Both the position numbers and the translations under genes were made by a program. A stretch of DNA of 64,000 bases, from positions 62,001-126,000 of the forward strand of contig CAYVXX010000001.1 of the NCBI GenBank assembly GCA_964454305.1, read 5' to 3'. Origin of the DNA: JAUSPI01 sp964454305. GTDB lineage: Bacteria; Desulfobacterota; Syntrophia; Syntrophales; JADFWA01. Positions 42,789-51,056 of the stretch are shown here, in pieces; positions within the stretch are counted from its first letter, which is position 1; every line of letters starts with the position of its first letter. The notes below the pieces were generated by a model, which did no database searches, had not been told where the DNA came from, and was given only the letters and a program-made list of their open reading frames with translations.

Positions 42789-43222
42789 AATAAATTCCCT
42801 CCTTCATTTTGGGAATTATGTAGATTCGCGAGTAGACATCTCCGACTGTCGTGATTCGTGATATTTCCCCTTAAAAAGCGTTTTAAATATTCCTTAAACC
42901 TGGAGACAGTCCAGAAATACCACTCCCTTGACACACTAAAACGTATAAATTTTCCATTTCTTATAATTCCTATTGCCTTTCCCTCAACGGAATTCATTTC
43001 CACTGACTCCGTTTTAAGGTTGTAACCGTCTCCCCTCAGGCACACAAAGTTGTCACCTATCTTCTTAACCAGTCTGTGGATGATATATCCCCCTTCTTTA
43101 TCTTCGAATACGAGAAGATTGCCCTTCCTAAAACTTTCGAAAGGAAGTTCCCTTGCTACCACAAGATCATCCTCCCTTAAAAAGGGATACATGGAGTTTC
43201 CTTTAACCCTGTACAATCTCAT
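42785..43222 (-). CDS. S24/S26-type signal peptidase-like protease
   Basis: 145 residues. The N-terminus VKGNSMYPFLREDDLVVAREL has the Ser of the SM dyad (near residue 10), and GGYIIHRLVKKIGDNFVCLRGD supplies the region that normally carries the Lys partner (HRLVKK). This is the same fold as type I signal peptidases, but it has no clear N-terminal membrane anchor. Such small S24/S26 proteins are common in lasso and other RiPP loci. It could cut the leader off the modified precursor. Overlaps the kinase gene by 20 bp. Confidence 0.78.
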   Translation of the reverse strand: MRLYRVKGNSMYPFLREDDLVVARELPFESFRKGNLLVFEDKEGGYIIHRLVKKIGDNFVCLRGDGYNLKTESVEMNSVEGKAIGIIRNGKFIRFSVSREWYFWTVSRFKEYLKRFLRGNITNHDSRRCLLANLHNSQNEGGNLL

Positions 43223-43895
43223 TTAGCATCTCCCTGAAAAGAGAACTATCCCCACGAAGATCCTGCCCCCAGCATACCTCAAAGGCCGGATAATCGCACA
43301 GCTTTTCCAACAATCTTTTCTGTCTTTCCTGTTCCTTCCTGTTATATGACCATAAAAGCTGGGGCGTCAACCTCCTTAATAAATCTATCTTTTTTTTCGT
43401 TTTTTTAACAAAAGTTGGGCCGCTGATGGCGCTCGGAAAAAGGAAGTATTTCAGGATGGCCGGTTTAAACTGTTCAGGTTCGGGAACAATCGCCTCATCA
43501 TTTAAAAAAATAGTGGAGTAAAAAGGGAGTATCTCAATGCCATTGGCGGATTCCTTCAACAGTGTAATATCATCACTCAAGAGGGAAAATCCATTCTTCA
43601 TGGCAAGATAACTCATGGTCGATTTGCCGCAATCAGAGGGTCCTACGACAAGATGCCCTCCTTTAAAGTGAAATCCACCGGAATGTATTGCCCATATGCC
43701 TATTTCGGCAAGATACCGGTAAAAAAGCCCCCCTATTTCCTGGGCTACCTCTTCCTTTATGAAGTCAAGGTTTACCTCAACCTTTTCAACATGCTCTATT
43801 AAGAAGAATTTGAGCAGGCCGGCGACCTCTTCTTCATCGTTGCGGCTTATAAAGTTTACCCGCGCTCTTAATCCATAGATGTTAAAGTCAAGCAT
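43203..43895 (-). CDS. HPr-kinase-like protein of the peptide cassette
   Basis: 230 residues resembling the HPr kinase/phosphorylase C-terminal domain. The P-loop VVGPSDCGKSTMSYLAM is near residue 83, followed by SLLSDDITLLKE, the acid pair of the Walker B/catalytic region. It lacks the N-terminal half and the HPr-kinase signature. In lasso-peptide loci similar kinases phosphorylate the precursor's Ser. Here the candidate precursor (45915) is rich in Ser and Thr. It overlaps the radical SAM gene upstream by 28 bp and the peptidase gene by 20 bp. Confidence 0.78.
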   Translation of the reverse strand: MLDFNIYGLRARVNFISRNDEEEVAGLLKFFLIEHVEKVEVNLDFIKEEVAQEIGGLFYRYLAEIGIWAIHSGGFHFKGGHLVVGPSDCGKSTMSYLAMKNGFSLLSDDITLLKESANGIEILPFYSTIFLNDEAIVPEPEQFKPAILKYFLFPSAISGPTFVKKTKKKIDLLRRLTPQLLWSYNRKEQERQKRLLEKLCDYPAFEVCWGQDLRGDSSLFREMLNEIVQG

Positions 43896-44905
43896 TGTGT
43901 CCAGGGTGAATCAGGATAGTCTTTTAGCCAGTCTAATTTGCCAAATTGATAAAAACACCAGTTGCATAAGGAAAGCGGCGCCTTCTTAATAGCATCTTTT
44001 CTTTCAAAGCGCCATTTAAGAACTTCCGGCAAATAATTGAGATGCCTTACAATGAGATCCTTCAGTGGAAATTCTTCAATGCCGCCCAGGCATTCCTTCC
44101 CTTTATAGCTCTCCTCTGTGGTTCCCACATTACTTAAGTTGTTGCAGAAGAGATAGTTCCCCACCTCATCGACGCCGAATTTATAAAAGGCATTACAGGC
44201 AAAAAGGTCATTAGCTGTATTGAATGCCTCAAGTTTTAACCGGGGATATATCCGGCGCCAATCCGTAAGTTGCGTGAAAAGCCGGTATATCTCATCCGGA
44301 TCCGGAATGAGTCCCTCCTCTATGAGCCTCTTTGTAGGCTGGATGAAGATAAATGACTGTGAAACGGCCCCGAGGCCTGAAGTAAACAGGAGTATATCCC
44401 TCAATTCGTTCTTGTTTAAGTTTGTCACCGCTGTTTTTATATAAAAAGGTATTCCCAGCAGACGACAGAGTCCTATAGCCTCTACCACCCTTCTGAAACC
44501 ACCTTCCTTTCTGTTCCCGTCATGAACATCTTCTCTTGCGCTATCCAGGCTGAATCCTATCAGTTGAATCCGCTTCCTTATCAAAGGATTCCTAATTAAG
44601 GGGAATATTTTCTCTTTGAATAAATAACCGTTTGTAAGTATTTCAAAATCGATATTGTTTTCCGCCAGGCTTAAAAAGATACCCTCGAGCTGGGGGTGGA
44701 GTGATATTTCTCCCGACCCTGTAATACCCGCATATTTGAATCCCAGATATCGGAGCTCTCTCATAAGATGAGAAAAAAGATCTTTGTCCATATACTCAGG
44801 CTTTGCGGACTTCTCCACAAGGCAGTGCCGGCATGAAAAATTGCAAAAATTGACAATATCAATTGTAGGGGCTCTCATATTCTTTAATCCAGTCCATTTT
44901 ATCAA
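43868..44905 (-). CDS. radical SAM peptide maturase, second of a tandem pair
   Basis: 345 residues (336 if ATG 44878 is the start). The cluster motif CNFSCRHC (CxxxCxxC) lies near residue 21. The motif usually GGEP is GSGE here (GITGSGEISLH). C-terminal Cys residues occur in LFACNAFYKF, LFCNNLS and LCNWCFYQFGKLDWLKDY, consistent with a SPASM or twitch-type auxiliary cluster. The shared ending C-x-x-CF...K-DW-K-Y with the neighbour at 44859 shows that they are paralogues. It overlaps that gene by up to 47 bp. Likely modifies the candidate precursor; the chemistry is unknown. Confidence 0.85.
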   Translation of the reverse strand: MIKWTGLKNMRAPTIDIVNFCNFSCRHCLVEKSAKPEYMDKDLFSHLMRELRYLGFKYAGITGSGEISLHPQLEGIFLSLAENNIDFEILTNGYLFKEKIFPLIRNPLIRKRIQLIGFSLDSAREDVHDGNRKEGGFRRVVEAIGLCRLLGIPFYIKTAVTNLNKNELRDILLFTSGLGAVSQSFIFIQPTKRLIEEGLIPDPDEIYRLFTQLTDWRRIYPRLKLEAFNTANDLFACNAFYKFGVDEVGNYLFCNNLSNVGTTEESYKGKECLGGIEEFPLKDLIVRHLNYLPEVLKWRFERKDAIKKAPLSLCNWCFYQFGKLDWLKDYPDSPWTQCLTLTSMD

Positions 44906-45842
44906 AAAGTTTAAAACATGCTACGCAGTTTCTTGTCTGATGCCCTTTGAGGTTTGAATCTATTGTCTTTTCCATAAACCATGCAAAAGTCCGGTAATGT
45001 CTTATTATCCCCTCCTCAATGCCGATTTCTTTGATATTTCCAAGAAACTCCTTCCCGAATGTATCCGTCCTGTCTCCTGCCGTCGGGTGAGAAAGGTTGC
45101 AGCAAAAAATAAAGTTTCCTTCATGGTCGATGGAAATTCCCTGGGCGGGGTTGCAGAAGGAAACTTTGTAATCGGGATCAGCATACCCTTCGATATTGAT
45201 TACCATGGAAAATGAAGGAATAATTCTACCCTTGATATACCTCGTGACATCCATGTATTCCTGAGGCGAGGGCATCAATTTTTCCGATATTAAACGCGGT
45301 GTCGGAGTTAGAAGGACAAACCCGAGGCTCCCGACACCCTTGGAGGCGCATAAACAGGCAACATCGGTTATTTCTTTTACGTTCTCTCTATGAATAACAC
45401 TTTTGACGGATACAGGAATGTACTCTCTTATACAGACATCGATGGCTTTAATTACTTTTTCAAAACTCCCCTCGTGCCTAAGCATGTCGTGGGAAGCGGA
45501 CGTTGCGCCGTCAAGGCTGAAGCAGACGCCGGAAAAATACTCCCTCACTTCCGAATCAATAAGAGGAAGAATCCTTTCCTCAAAAAGAAACGCATTGCTT
45601 ACCAGACTGAATCGCATCCCATATTCTTTTATGAGCCTGAAGATTTGCTTAAGATCCGGGTGAAGCGCCGGCTCGCCGCCTGTCAGACAGACTTCCCTTA
45701 TGCCAACGGATGAAACCTCTCTCAGCATAAACTCCAGCAATTCAGTCTGTATATGCGCCTTGGGAAACAATTTATCCCTGAGGCAGTGGATACAATCAAA
45801 ATTACAGTGATTAGTAATATCTATGGCAATATTGTTTATCAT
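44859..45842 (-). CDS. radical SAM peptide maturase, first of a tandem pair
   Basis: 327 residues. CNFDCIHC (CxxxCxxC) starts near residue 13, with LTGGEPALHPDL as the SAM-contact motif. C-terminal Cys in SFCNPAQG, FIFCCNLSH and RNCVACFKLFDKMDWI suggest a SPASM-like auxiliary cluster. It begins 73 bp after the candidate precursor gene, the usual position for a peptide maturase. Radical SAM/SPASM enzymes with PqqD partners typically form thioether, C-C or epimerised residues. The precursor has no Cys in its visible core, so thioether formation is unlikely. Confidence 0.86.
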   Translation of the reverse strand: MINNIAIDITNHCNFDCIHCLRDKLFPKAHIQTELLEFMLREVSSVGIREVCLTGGEPALHPDLKQIFRLIKEYGMRFSLVSNAFLFEERILPLIDSEVREYFSGVCFSLDGATSASHDMLRHEGSFEKVIKAIDVCIREYIPVSVKSVIHRENVKEITDVACLCASKGVGSLGFVLLTPTPRLISEKLMPSPQEYMDVTRYIKGRIIPSFSMVINIEGYADPDYKVSFCNPAQGISIDHEGNFIFCCNLSHPTAGDRTDTFGKEFLGNIKEIGIEEGIIRHYRTFAWFMEKTIDSNLKGHQTRNCVACFKLFDKMDWIKEYESPYN

Positions 45843-45914
45843 TGAATGGTCTAATCAGATGGATAGTAAGCCTTTTACAGCTGGATCAAGGCAAATTGCA
45901 ACACCCGGCAGGCG

Positions 45915-46154
45915 TTAAGGACGCCTGCTGAATACACGGGAAAGGACGGTTTGTAGCGCAACACTGGACCGAGTAATAATCTCCTGCGTCGCCTGTGAGG
46001 TCTGGCTGATGCTTTCAACAATAGTCTGTAACGCAACGCTGGTTTCCGTCGTAGCCTCTGCCAACTGATATTGTGTGGTTGTTACCCATGCTCTCACGGT
46101 AAGGATCTGGGACTCTTCCCTTATTTCAGGCTTTATATATTTCTTTTTCCCCAT
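45915..46154 (-). CDS. candidate RiPP precursor peptide with internal repeats
   Basis: 79 residues. The N-terminus MGKKKYIKPEIREESQ has the lysine-rich Y-x-KPEI leader wording seen in several RiPP precursors. The C-terminal half is low in charge and rich in S, T, Q, A and V, with the hexapeptide SVALQT occurring twice (near residues 39 and 64) and an RRP end. There is no Cys. The DNA repeats also show (TGTAGCGCAACACTGG and TGTAACGCAACGCTGG). It overlaps the PqqD-like gene by 22 bp and precedes two radical SAM genes. The call rests on context and composition; no known precursor family recognised. Confidence 0.7.
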   Translation of the reverse strand: MGKKKYIKPEIREESQILTVRAWVTTTQYQLAEATTETSVALQTIVESISQTSQATQEIITRSSVALQTVLSRVFSRRP

Positions 46155-46390
46155 GATATCGCCTTTTCTTCAAGTAGTTCCAAAAACTTTCGGATATCTT
46201 TTTCCACCTCATTTTCATCAACATCGTATTCCTTTGAAATAACGGCTTTTATTTCCTCTTCACTCTTACCTTCCTTCGACATCTTATATATGAGAAGAGC
46301 CGTCTCATTCAAAAAATGGCTGGTACCTCTTTCTACATCTATAATCATGCCTTCCCCATCAACTTCCGCCAGAATTACATCATCTTCCAT
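46133..46390 (-). CDS. PqqD-like peptide chaperone, first gene of the peptide cassette
   Basis: 85 residues with the PqqD pattern: an acidic start (EDDVILAEVDGEGMIIDVERGTSHFLNET, given in part), the LIYKMSKEGKSEEEIKAVI helix and an EVEKDIRKFLELLEEK end. It overlaps the candidate precursor gene by 22 bp, which argues that the two are made together. The gap to trkH upstream is 215 bp and holds a TATACT-like element on the minus strand but no convincing -35, so the cassette promoter is uncertain. Confidence 0.8.
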   Translation of the reverse strand: MEDDVILAEVDGEGMIIDVERGTSHFLNETALLIYKMSKEGKSEEEIKAVISKEYDVDENEVEKDIRKFLELLEEKAISWGKRNI

Positions 46391-46605
46391 AAAAGTCCTG
46401 CACTTTCCTGATCACCATGAGCCAACTTCAAGAAAACTTAATATTCCTTATGTAAGTATAACACACTTTCCCTCAGGAATAAAATACGTTTTAATAACCC
46501 TTCAACGGCTACTGATATCTCTGCGAAGCAACCGAACAAATTTATTCTCCCCATAAATGTGTGTTGATTGAAATCGAGCACCTTTTTTAAATGTTCAGTT
46601 CAATT

Positions 46606-48057
46606 CTACTTCTTCCAGAATTCCGGGACCAGAAGTATAATAACGGTATAAATCTCAAGCCGTCCAACCAGCATACAGAACGACAGAACCCACTTTCCAA
46701 TACAAGGAATTTCACTGTAAGTCGAAACAGGACCCACCATCCCGAATCCCGGCCCCACATTGCCGATAGTCGCCGCAACCGAGGAAAAGGCCGTCATCAT
46801 ATCCAACCCAAGTGAAGACATAATCAGGACAGCAACAACAGTCAACGAAAGGTACAGGAAGAAAAAACCCCAGATGCTCCCCATCACCTCTGAGGATACT
46901 GTGTTTTTCCCGAGTTTAACCGTAGCCACTGCATGAGGATGTATAAGCCTGTACAGTTCTTTATAGCTGTGTTTTATTATAAGGAGTATTCTGAGACACT
47001 TTATGCTTCCACCAGTGGAACCTGCCGATCCCCCTATAAACATCAACAGAAGTAATATAATCTTGGAGAGTGCGGGCCAGTTGGCAAAGTTGTCTGTTGT
47101 ATAACCTGTTGTGGTAAATATGGAAACCACCTGGAATGAGGCATAGCGGAAAGCTTTTGCCGTCTCGTCAAAGAGATTCATACGCAGATTCAGCGTTACT
47201 ATAATTGTTGCAACAAGTGCAACTCCGAGAAAAAAGCGGAGTTCGCCGTTCTTAAAGAAGTCCTTAAAGTTTCCTGTCAGAAGGCTGTAATGAAGAGAGA
47301 AGTTGATTCCGGCCATCAGCATAAATACGGTAATCACAGCGTCTATGTATGCACTGTGGAACGAGGCTATACTGGCATCACTTGTAGAGAAGCCACCTGT
47401 AGCCATTGTTGTAAACGTATGACACATGGAATCAAAAACACTCATCCCTCCGAAAAGGAGCAGAATAAATTCAACTGTTGAGATAATAAAATAAACGATC
47501 CAGAGAGTCCTAGCCGTTTCTATAATACGCGGCTTAAGCTTGTCCTTTACCGGACTGGGGAGTTCCGCTTTATACAGTTGCATTCCACCTACTCCGAGGA
47601 ACGGAAGAATGGTAATTGACAGTATAATAATACCCATGCCACCCAGCCACTGTGTGAAAGAACGCCACATAAGTATCCCATGTGGAACGTCTGCTATACG
47701 TGTAATAACCGTTGCCCCGGTAGTTGTAAACCCGGACATCGATTCAAAAAACGCATCGGTAAATGTAGGAAAGATCCCATGGATAAGGTAGGGAAGAGAT
47801 CCGAAAGCCGCGGCAAGTATCCATCCGCCAGCTACTATTACAAAACCTTCTTTGTGGGTTAACGATATCCTCTCCTCAAGCGGCCTGAAGATAAAATAAA
47901 AAAAAGCACCTGTGGCACAAGTAAGCACGAGGGATAAGATAAGGGCATTGAGGTCTCCTTCTCCGAAATAAACAGACCAGCCTATGGGAAGGAGCATGGC
48001 AAGACCAAAGTAGAAGAGGAATGCCCCTAAGATGTGGAAGATGTTCTCTATCTTCAT
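46606..48057 (-). CDS. trkH: potassium uptake channel subunit TrkH
   Basis: 483 residues, about ten membrane segments with the four-fold channel repeats of the Trk/Ktr family. Filter-like segments such as SGFTTTGATVI, TTMATGGFSTSDAS, TTTGYTTDNFANWP and ATIGNVGPGFG are visible in order. It moves K+ across the inner membrane under control of TrkA, whose gene overlaps by 4 bp upstream. Ends 215 bp before the peptide cassette on the same strand, but function suggests no link. Confidence 0.94.
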   Translation of the reverse strand: MKIENIFHILGAFLFYFGLAMLLPIGWSVYFGEGDLNALILSLVLTCATGAFFYFIFRPLEERISLTHKEGFVIVAGGWILAAAFGSLPYLIHGIFPTFTDAFFESMSGFTTTGATVITRIADVPHGILMWRSFTQWLGGMGIIILSITILPFLGVGGMQLYKAELPSPVKDKLKPRIIETARTLWIVYFIISTVEFILLLFGGMSVFDSMCHTFTTMATGGFSTSDASIASFHSAYIDAVITVFMLMAGINFSLHYSLLTGNFKDFFKNGELRFFLGVALVATIIVTLNLRMNLFDETAKAFRYASFQVVSIFTTTGYTTDNFANWPALSKIILLLLMFIGGSAGSTGGSIKCLRILLIIKHSYKELYRLIHPHAVATVKLGKNTVSSEVMGSIWGFFFLYLSLTVVAVLIMSSLGLDMMTAFSSVAATIGNVGPGFGMVGPVSTYSEIPCIGKWVLSFCMLVGRLEIYTVIILLVPEFWKK

Positions 48058-49421
48058 TCAAAATAATCCAGTTTGACTGTCAAGATCTTTTCTACCTGCG
48101 GAATTGCGCTACGGAGGGTAAAAATCACAACATGGTCTCCAGGAAGGATAACTGAGTCGCCACCTGGAATGATAACTTCATCTCCTCGCATGATGGCACC
48201 TACTATCGTACCCTTGGGGAATTTGATCTCTTTTAAGGGTTTATTCGTTATTTCTGACGTCTCCAGTGCTACAACTTCAAAGATTTCCGCCCTGTCATCG
48301 TACAAAGGTGCGGCCGAAATAATCTTTCCCTTCCTTATGTAGTGTAATATCGTGCTGATTGCGGCATGTCTCGGGTTTATAACACCATCTATACCAACCG
48401 TAGAGATAAGATGAACGTAATCCGCCCTGCTTATCAGAGACATCACTTTTTTTGCTCCAAGCCGCTTTGCCAGAAGGGCACCCAAAATATTCGCTTCTTC
48501 ATCATTTGTCACTGCAATAAAATAATCCGTATCCTGAATATTCTCCTCCTTTAGCAGTTCCTGGCTTGTTCCATCACCATGGAGACAAACGGTCTTATTT
48601 AATTGGGACGCCAGGATTTCACACCTGTCCTGCCTTTTTTCGATAATCTTGGTGGAAATACCTCTCTTCTCGAGGAGTTCAGCCAGCATAAAACCCGTTA
48701 TCCCCCCCCCCATTATTATCACCCTCTTGGGAGGGTCGAGATCCTTGCCGAAGAAATTAAGTACTTCCCTGACTTCAGTCGATTCTGCCACAGCAAACAG
48801 ATAATCGTTTTCCTCAATAACAGAATTACCGGTCGGTACAATCAGCTTATCCCCCCGGGTTATCGATACAATCAAAACTTTCCTTCCACCGCTCAGCTCT
48901 CTAATTTTACTCAGTTTTTTCCCTATCACAACACAATCGCCATCAACATTAAACCCTACAAGCCGAATGAGACCTCCGGCAAAATCGATAATCTCTGAAG
49001 CACCGGGAAATTCCATGAGATTCACGGCATTTTTTACCGCTTCACGCTCCGGATTTATGCAAAGGTCTATATTAAGATGGTTTTTGTCGAAGAGTTCATG
49101 TTTTTCGTTTAGTTCCGGACTTCTTATCCTGGCAATCTTGAGAGGCACATTCGATTGCGTAGCGGCAAGCAGACAGGCTATCATATTTATCTCGTCACTA
49201 TCGGTTACGGCAACAATCATATCAGAGCGATCAAGACCAGCCTCTCTCAAAATATGTGGACTGCTTCCGCTCCCCAATATCGCCTGTACATCCAGGCTTT
49301 CAGAAACCATCTTTAACTGCTTTTCATTTTTATCTATAATGACAACATCGTTACCCTCTTTAGAAAGGATATCTGCTATGTTGTAACCGACCTCGCCTGC
49401 GCCTATTATTATTATTCTCAC
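48054..49421 (-). CDS. trkA: potassium uptake regulator TrkA
   Basis: 455 residues built of two RCK-N/RCK-C units. The first NAD-binding motif is IIGAGEVGYNIADIL at the N-terminus, and the second is IMGGGITGFMLAEL near residue 235. Each is followed by a TrkA-C ligand-binding module. It gates TrkH in response to nucleotides. ATG at 49421 follows GGATGCACAAAGGTG. It forms a two-gene operon with trkH (4-bp overlap). Confidence 0.94.
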   Translation of the reverse strand: MRIIIIGAGEVGYNIADILSKEGNDVVIIDKNEKQLKMVSESLDVQAILGSGSSPHILREAGLDRSDMIVAVTDSDEINMIACLLAATQSNVPLKIARIRSPELNEKHELFDKNHLNIDLCINPEREAVKNAVNLMEFPGASEIIDFAGGLIRLVGFNVDGDCVVIGKKLSKIRELSGGRKVLIVSITRGDKLIVPTGNSVIEENDYLFAVAESTEVREVLNFFGKDLDPPKRVIIMGGGITGFMLAELLEKRGISTKIIEKRQDRCEILASQLNKTVCLHGDGTSQELLKEENIQDTDYFIAVTNDEEANILGALLAKRLGAKKVMSLISRADYVHLISTVGIDGVINPRHAAISTILHYIRKGKIISAAPLYDDRAEIFEVVALETSEITNKPLKEIKFPKGTIVGAIMRGDEVIIPGGDSVILPGDHVVIFTLRSAIPQVEKILTVKLDYFE

Positions 49422-49467
49422 CTTTGTGCATCCTCCGGTAAGGTATCAGATAGTGGCATTTGATATT

Positions 49468-50025
49468 TTATATCAAATCTGAAATATTAATCTTGACCTT
49501 CTCCTTGACGCTCACCTTAAACTTGTGCAAGCCAAGAACAATTTCGTCAAGACAGGCCTCATCACCCAGTATACAGGGTGAAACTGAACCCCATTTCTCG
49601 ACATTCTTAAAAAGAAAATCAAAGCATCCCGTAATCATGGCCTCTGTCATCAGCGGTACTTCCAGGTTGCACCTGCCGAAGGCCGGGATGTCAAAGGCAA
49701 AGTCAACGCAATTTATTTTTGTGATTGTATGAGAAATATCATATCCTGCCATATATAATGTATCATAGGTTAGTTCAGTCGCTTCTCCTAAACCAAAAAG
49801 CAACACTTTTGAAGAGGGGATTCGTTGATGAGGGGCAATAAGAACTTTTTCCATGAAGATGCCGGTAATTTTACCATTCGCAATCTTTGTTGAAATCATG
49901 CCGTTGAGACGCCAATCAACAAGGCCACAGTAACCTCTCGGCGGTCTTTCGTTAGAAAAGCACCCGAGAATCAGCCCTTCATGATCGAGTATGTCCGGTG
50001 GTTTTGTCGATATCCTAATCTGCAT
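49468..50025 (-). CDS. stand-alone leucyl-aminopeptidase (M17) N-terminal-like domain protein
   Basis: 185 residues resembling the non-catalytic N-terminal macro-like domain of M17 peptidases (GYCGLVDWRLNGMISTKI, then VLLFGLGEATELTYDTLYMAG). The catalytic metal-binding C-terminal domain is missing and no second frame supplies it. It overlaps nusB by 11 bp and ends 47 bp before trkA. The role is unknown; a ligand-binding or scaffolding function is possible. The family assignment is from sequence feel, not a search. Confidence 0.6.
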   Translation of the reverse strand: MQIRISTKPPDILDHEGLILGCFSNERPPRGYCGLVDWRLNGMISTKIANGKITGIFMEKVLIAPHQRIPSSKVLLFGLGEATELTYDTLYMAGYDISHTITKINCVDFAFDIPAFGRCNLEVPLMTEAMITGCFDFLFKNVEKWGSVSPCILGDEACLDEIVLGLHKFKVSVKEKVKINISDLI

Positions 50026-50434
50026 TTTCCCTTTGCAACCTTACATACAAGGCATCCAGAATACCGTTTATAAAAGAACCTGAATTCTCTGAACCATAAT
50101 TTTTCCCAAGATCTATTGCCTCATTAAGGGTTACCTTGTAAGGAATGTCATGGCAGTATAAAAGCTCATATGTGGCCATTCGGAGTATATTCCTATCCAC
50201 TTTTGCCATTCTTCCGAGAGACCAGTTTTCGGAACAACTGTCAATAAGCTTGTCTATCCCTTCTCTGTGATTCGATGTACCCTCTATCAACTTGAAAGAA
50301 AATTCACTTGCCTCTTCCGACACTTCAAAATTGCTCCAGAAAAGCTGGATGGCCTCTTTGGCATCAACCTTTAAAACATCAATCTGATAAAGAACCTGTA
50401 AGGCAATCTCTCTTGCCTTTCTCCTGCGACCCAT
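50015..50434 (-). CDS. nusB: transcription antitermination factor NusB
   Basis: 139 residues from ATG 50434 (MGRRRKAREIALQVLYQ), an all-helical RNA-binding protein of the NusB family; ends ENSGSFINGILDAL. The frame is open back to 50515 but that part is the shadow of ribH. It binds boxA RNA with S10 to prevent early termination on rRNA operons. It follows ribH, the order (ribH-nusB) kept in many bacteria. Confidence 0.93.
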   Translation of the reverse strand: MGRRRKAREIALQVLYQIDVLKVDAKEAIQLFWSNFEVSEEASEFSFKLIEGTSNHREGIDKLIDSCSENWSLGRMAKVDRNILRMATYELLYCHDIPYKVTLNEAIDLGKNYGSENSGSFINGILDALYVRLQRENAD

Positions 50435-50460
50435 TAATCTTCCTAAATATACGTGAGTTC

Positions 50461-50931
50461 CTATAACTTCCTGAAAAGATCGACCATTTCTATAGCAGAG
50501 ATTGCGGCATCCCATCCCTTGTTACCAGATTTTGAACCTGCTCTTTCTATCGCCTGTTCAATTGTATCCGCAGTAATGACACCAAAGGCTATTGGAATTT
50601 CGGTCTCTAATGCCACAACGGCAATTCCCTTCGAAACCTCGGCACTAATGTACTCAAAATGAGGAGTGGCTCCCCTTATCACAGCACCAAGACATATAAC
50701 GGCATCAAATTTACCGCTCTTTGCAAGCTTCTTGGCTGTCAGCGGTATCTCAAAAGCTCCGGGAACTTTCACAATATATATATCTTTTTCATCCGCTCCA
50801 GCCCTTTTAAGGGCATCTTCGGCACCACCTATGAGCCTCTCACAAATGAAATCATTAAAACGGCTGGCGACCAGGCCAAACTTCATACCCTTTGCAATAA
50901 TTTTTCCTTCGATTATTTTCGACATCATCAT
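50461..50931 (-). CDS. ribH: 6,7-dimethyl-8-ribityllumazine synthase
   Basis: 156 residues. Motifs are VASRFNDFICERLIGGA at the N-terminus, VKVPGAFEIPLTAKKLA, and GAVIRGATPHFEYI with the catalytic His. It condenses the pyrimidine and butanone-phosphate precursors in riboflavin synthesis and forms an icosahedral capsid-like shell in many species. The start may be any of three adjacent ATG codons. It lies 126 bp after ribBA; that gap holds simple-sequence repeats. Confidence 0.94.
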   Translation of the reverse strand: MMMSKIIEGKIIAKGMKFGLVASRFNDFICERLIGGAEDALKRAGADEKDIYIVKVPGAFEIPLTAKKLAKSGKFDAVICLGAVIRGATPHFEYISAEVSKGIAVVALETEIPIAFGVITADTIEQAIERAGSKSGNKGWDAAISAIEMVDLFRKL

Positions 50932-50954
50932 TTCTCCATTCTTCTTTTATAAAA

Positions 50955-51050
50955 ACAGAAAACAGAATTCAGGAGCAAGGAGTCAGAATAAAAAGATTAT
51001 AAATAATATATTCCGATTCCCTTCTGAATTTTGAATTCTGGCTTCTGACT
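50955..51050. repeat. GAATTC/TGAATTCTG-type simple repeat between ribBA and ribH
   Basis: Several degenerate copies of GAATTCTG/CAGAATTC words (CAGAATTCAGGAGC, CTTCTGAATTTTGAATTCTGG, CTTCTGACTTC) occupy the gap. Similar heptamer arrays appear at 53825-53880 and 53935-53985. Probably slippage-derived; no coding content. Confidence 0.5.
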
Positions 51051-51056
51051 TCTTTT

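Noticed and set aside
39373..46390. Lasso-peptide gene cluster
   Set aside because: Kinase, nucleotidyltransferase and peptidase genes suggest it, but no asparagine-synthetase-like cyclase or transglutaminase-like B2 protease is present.
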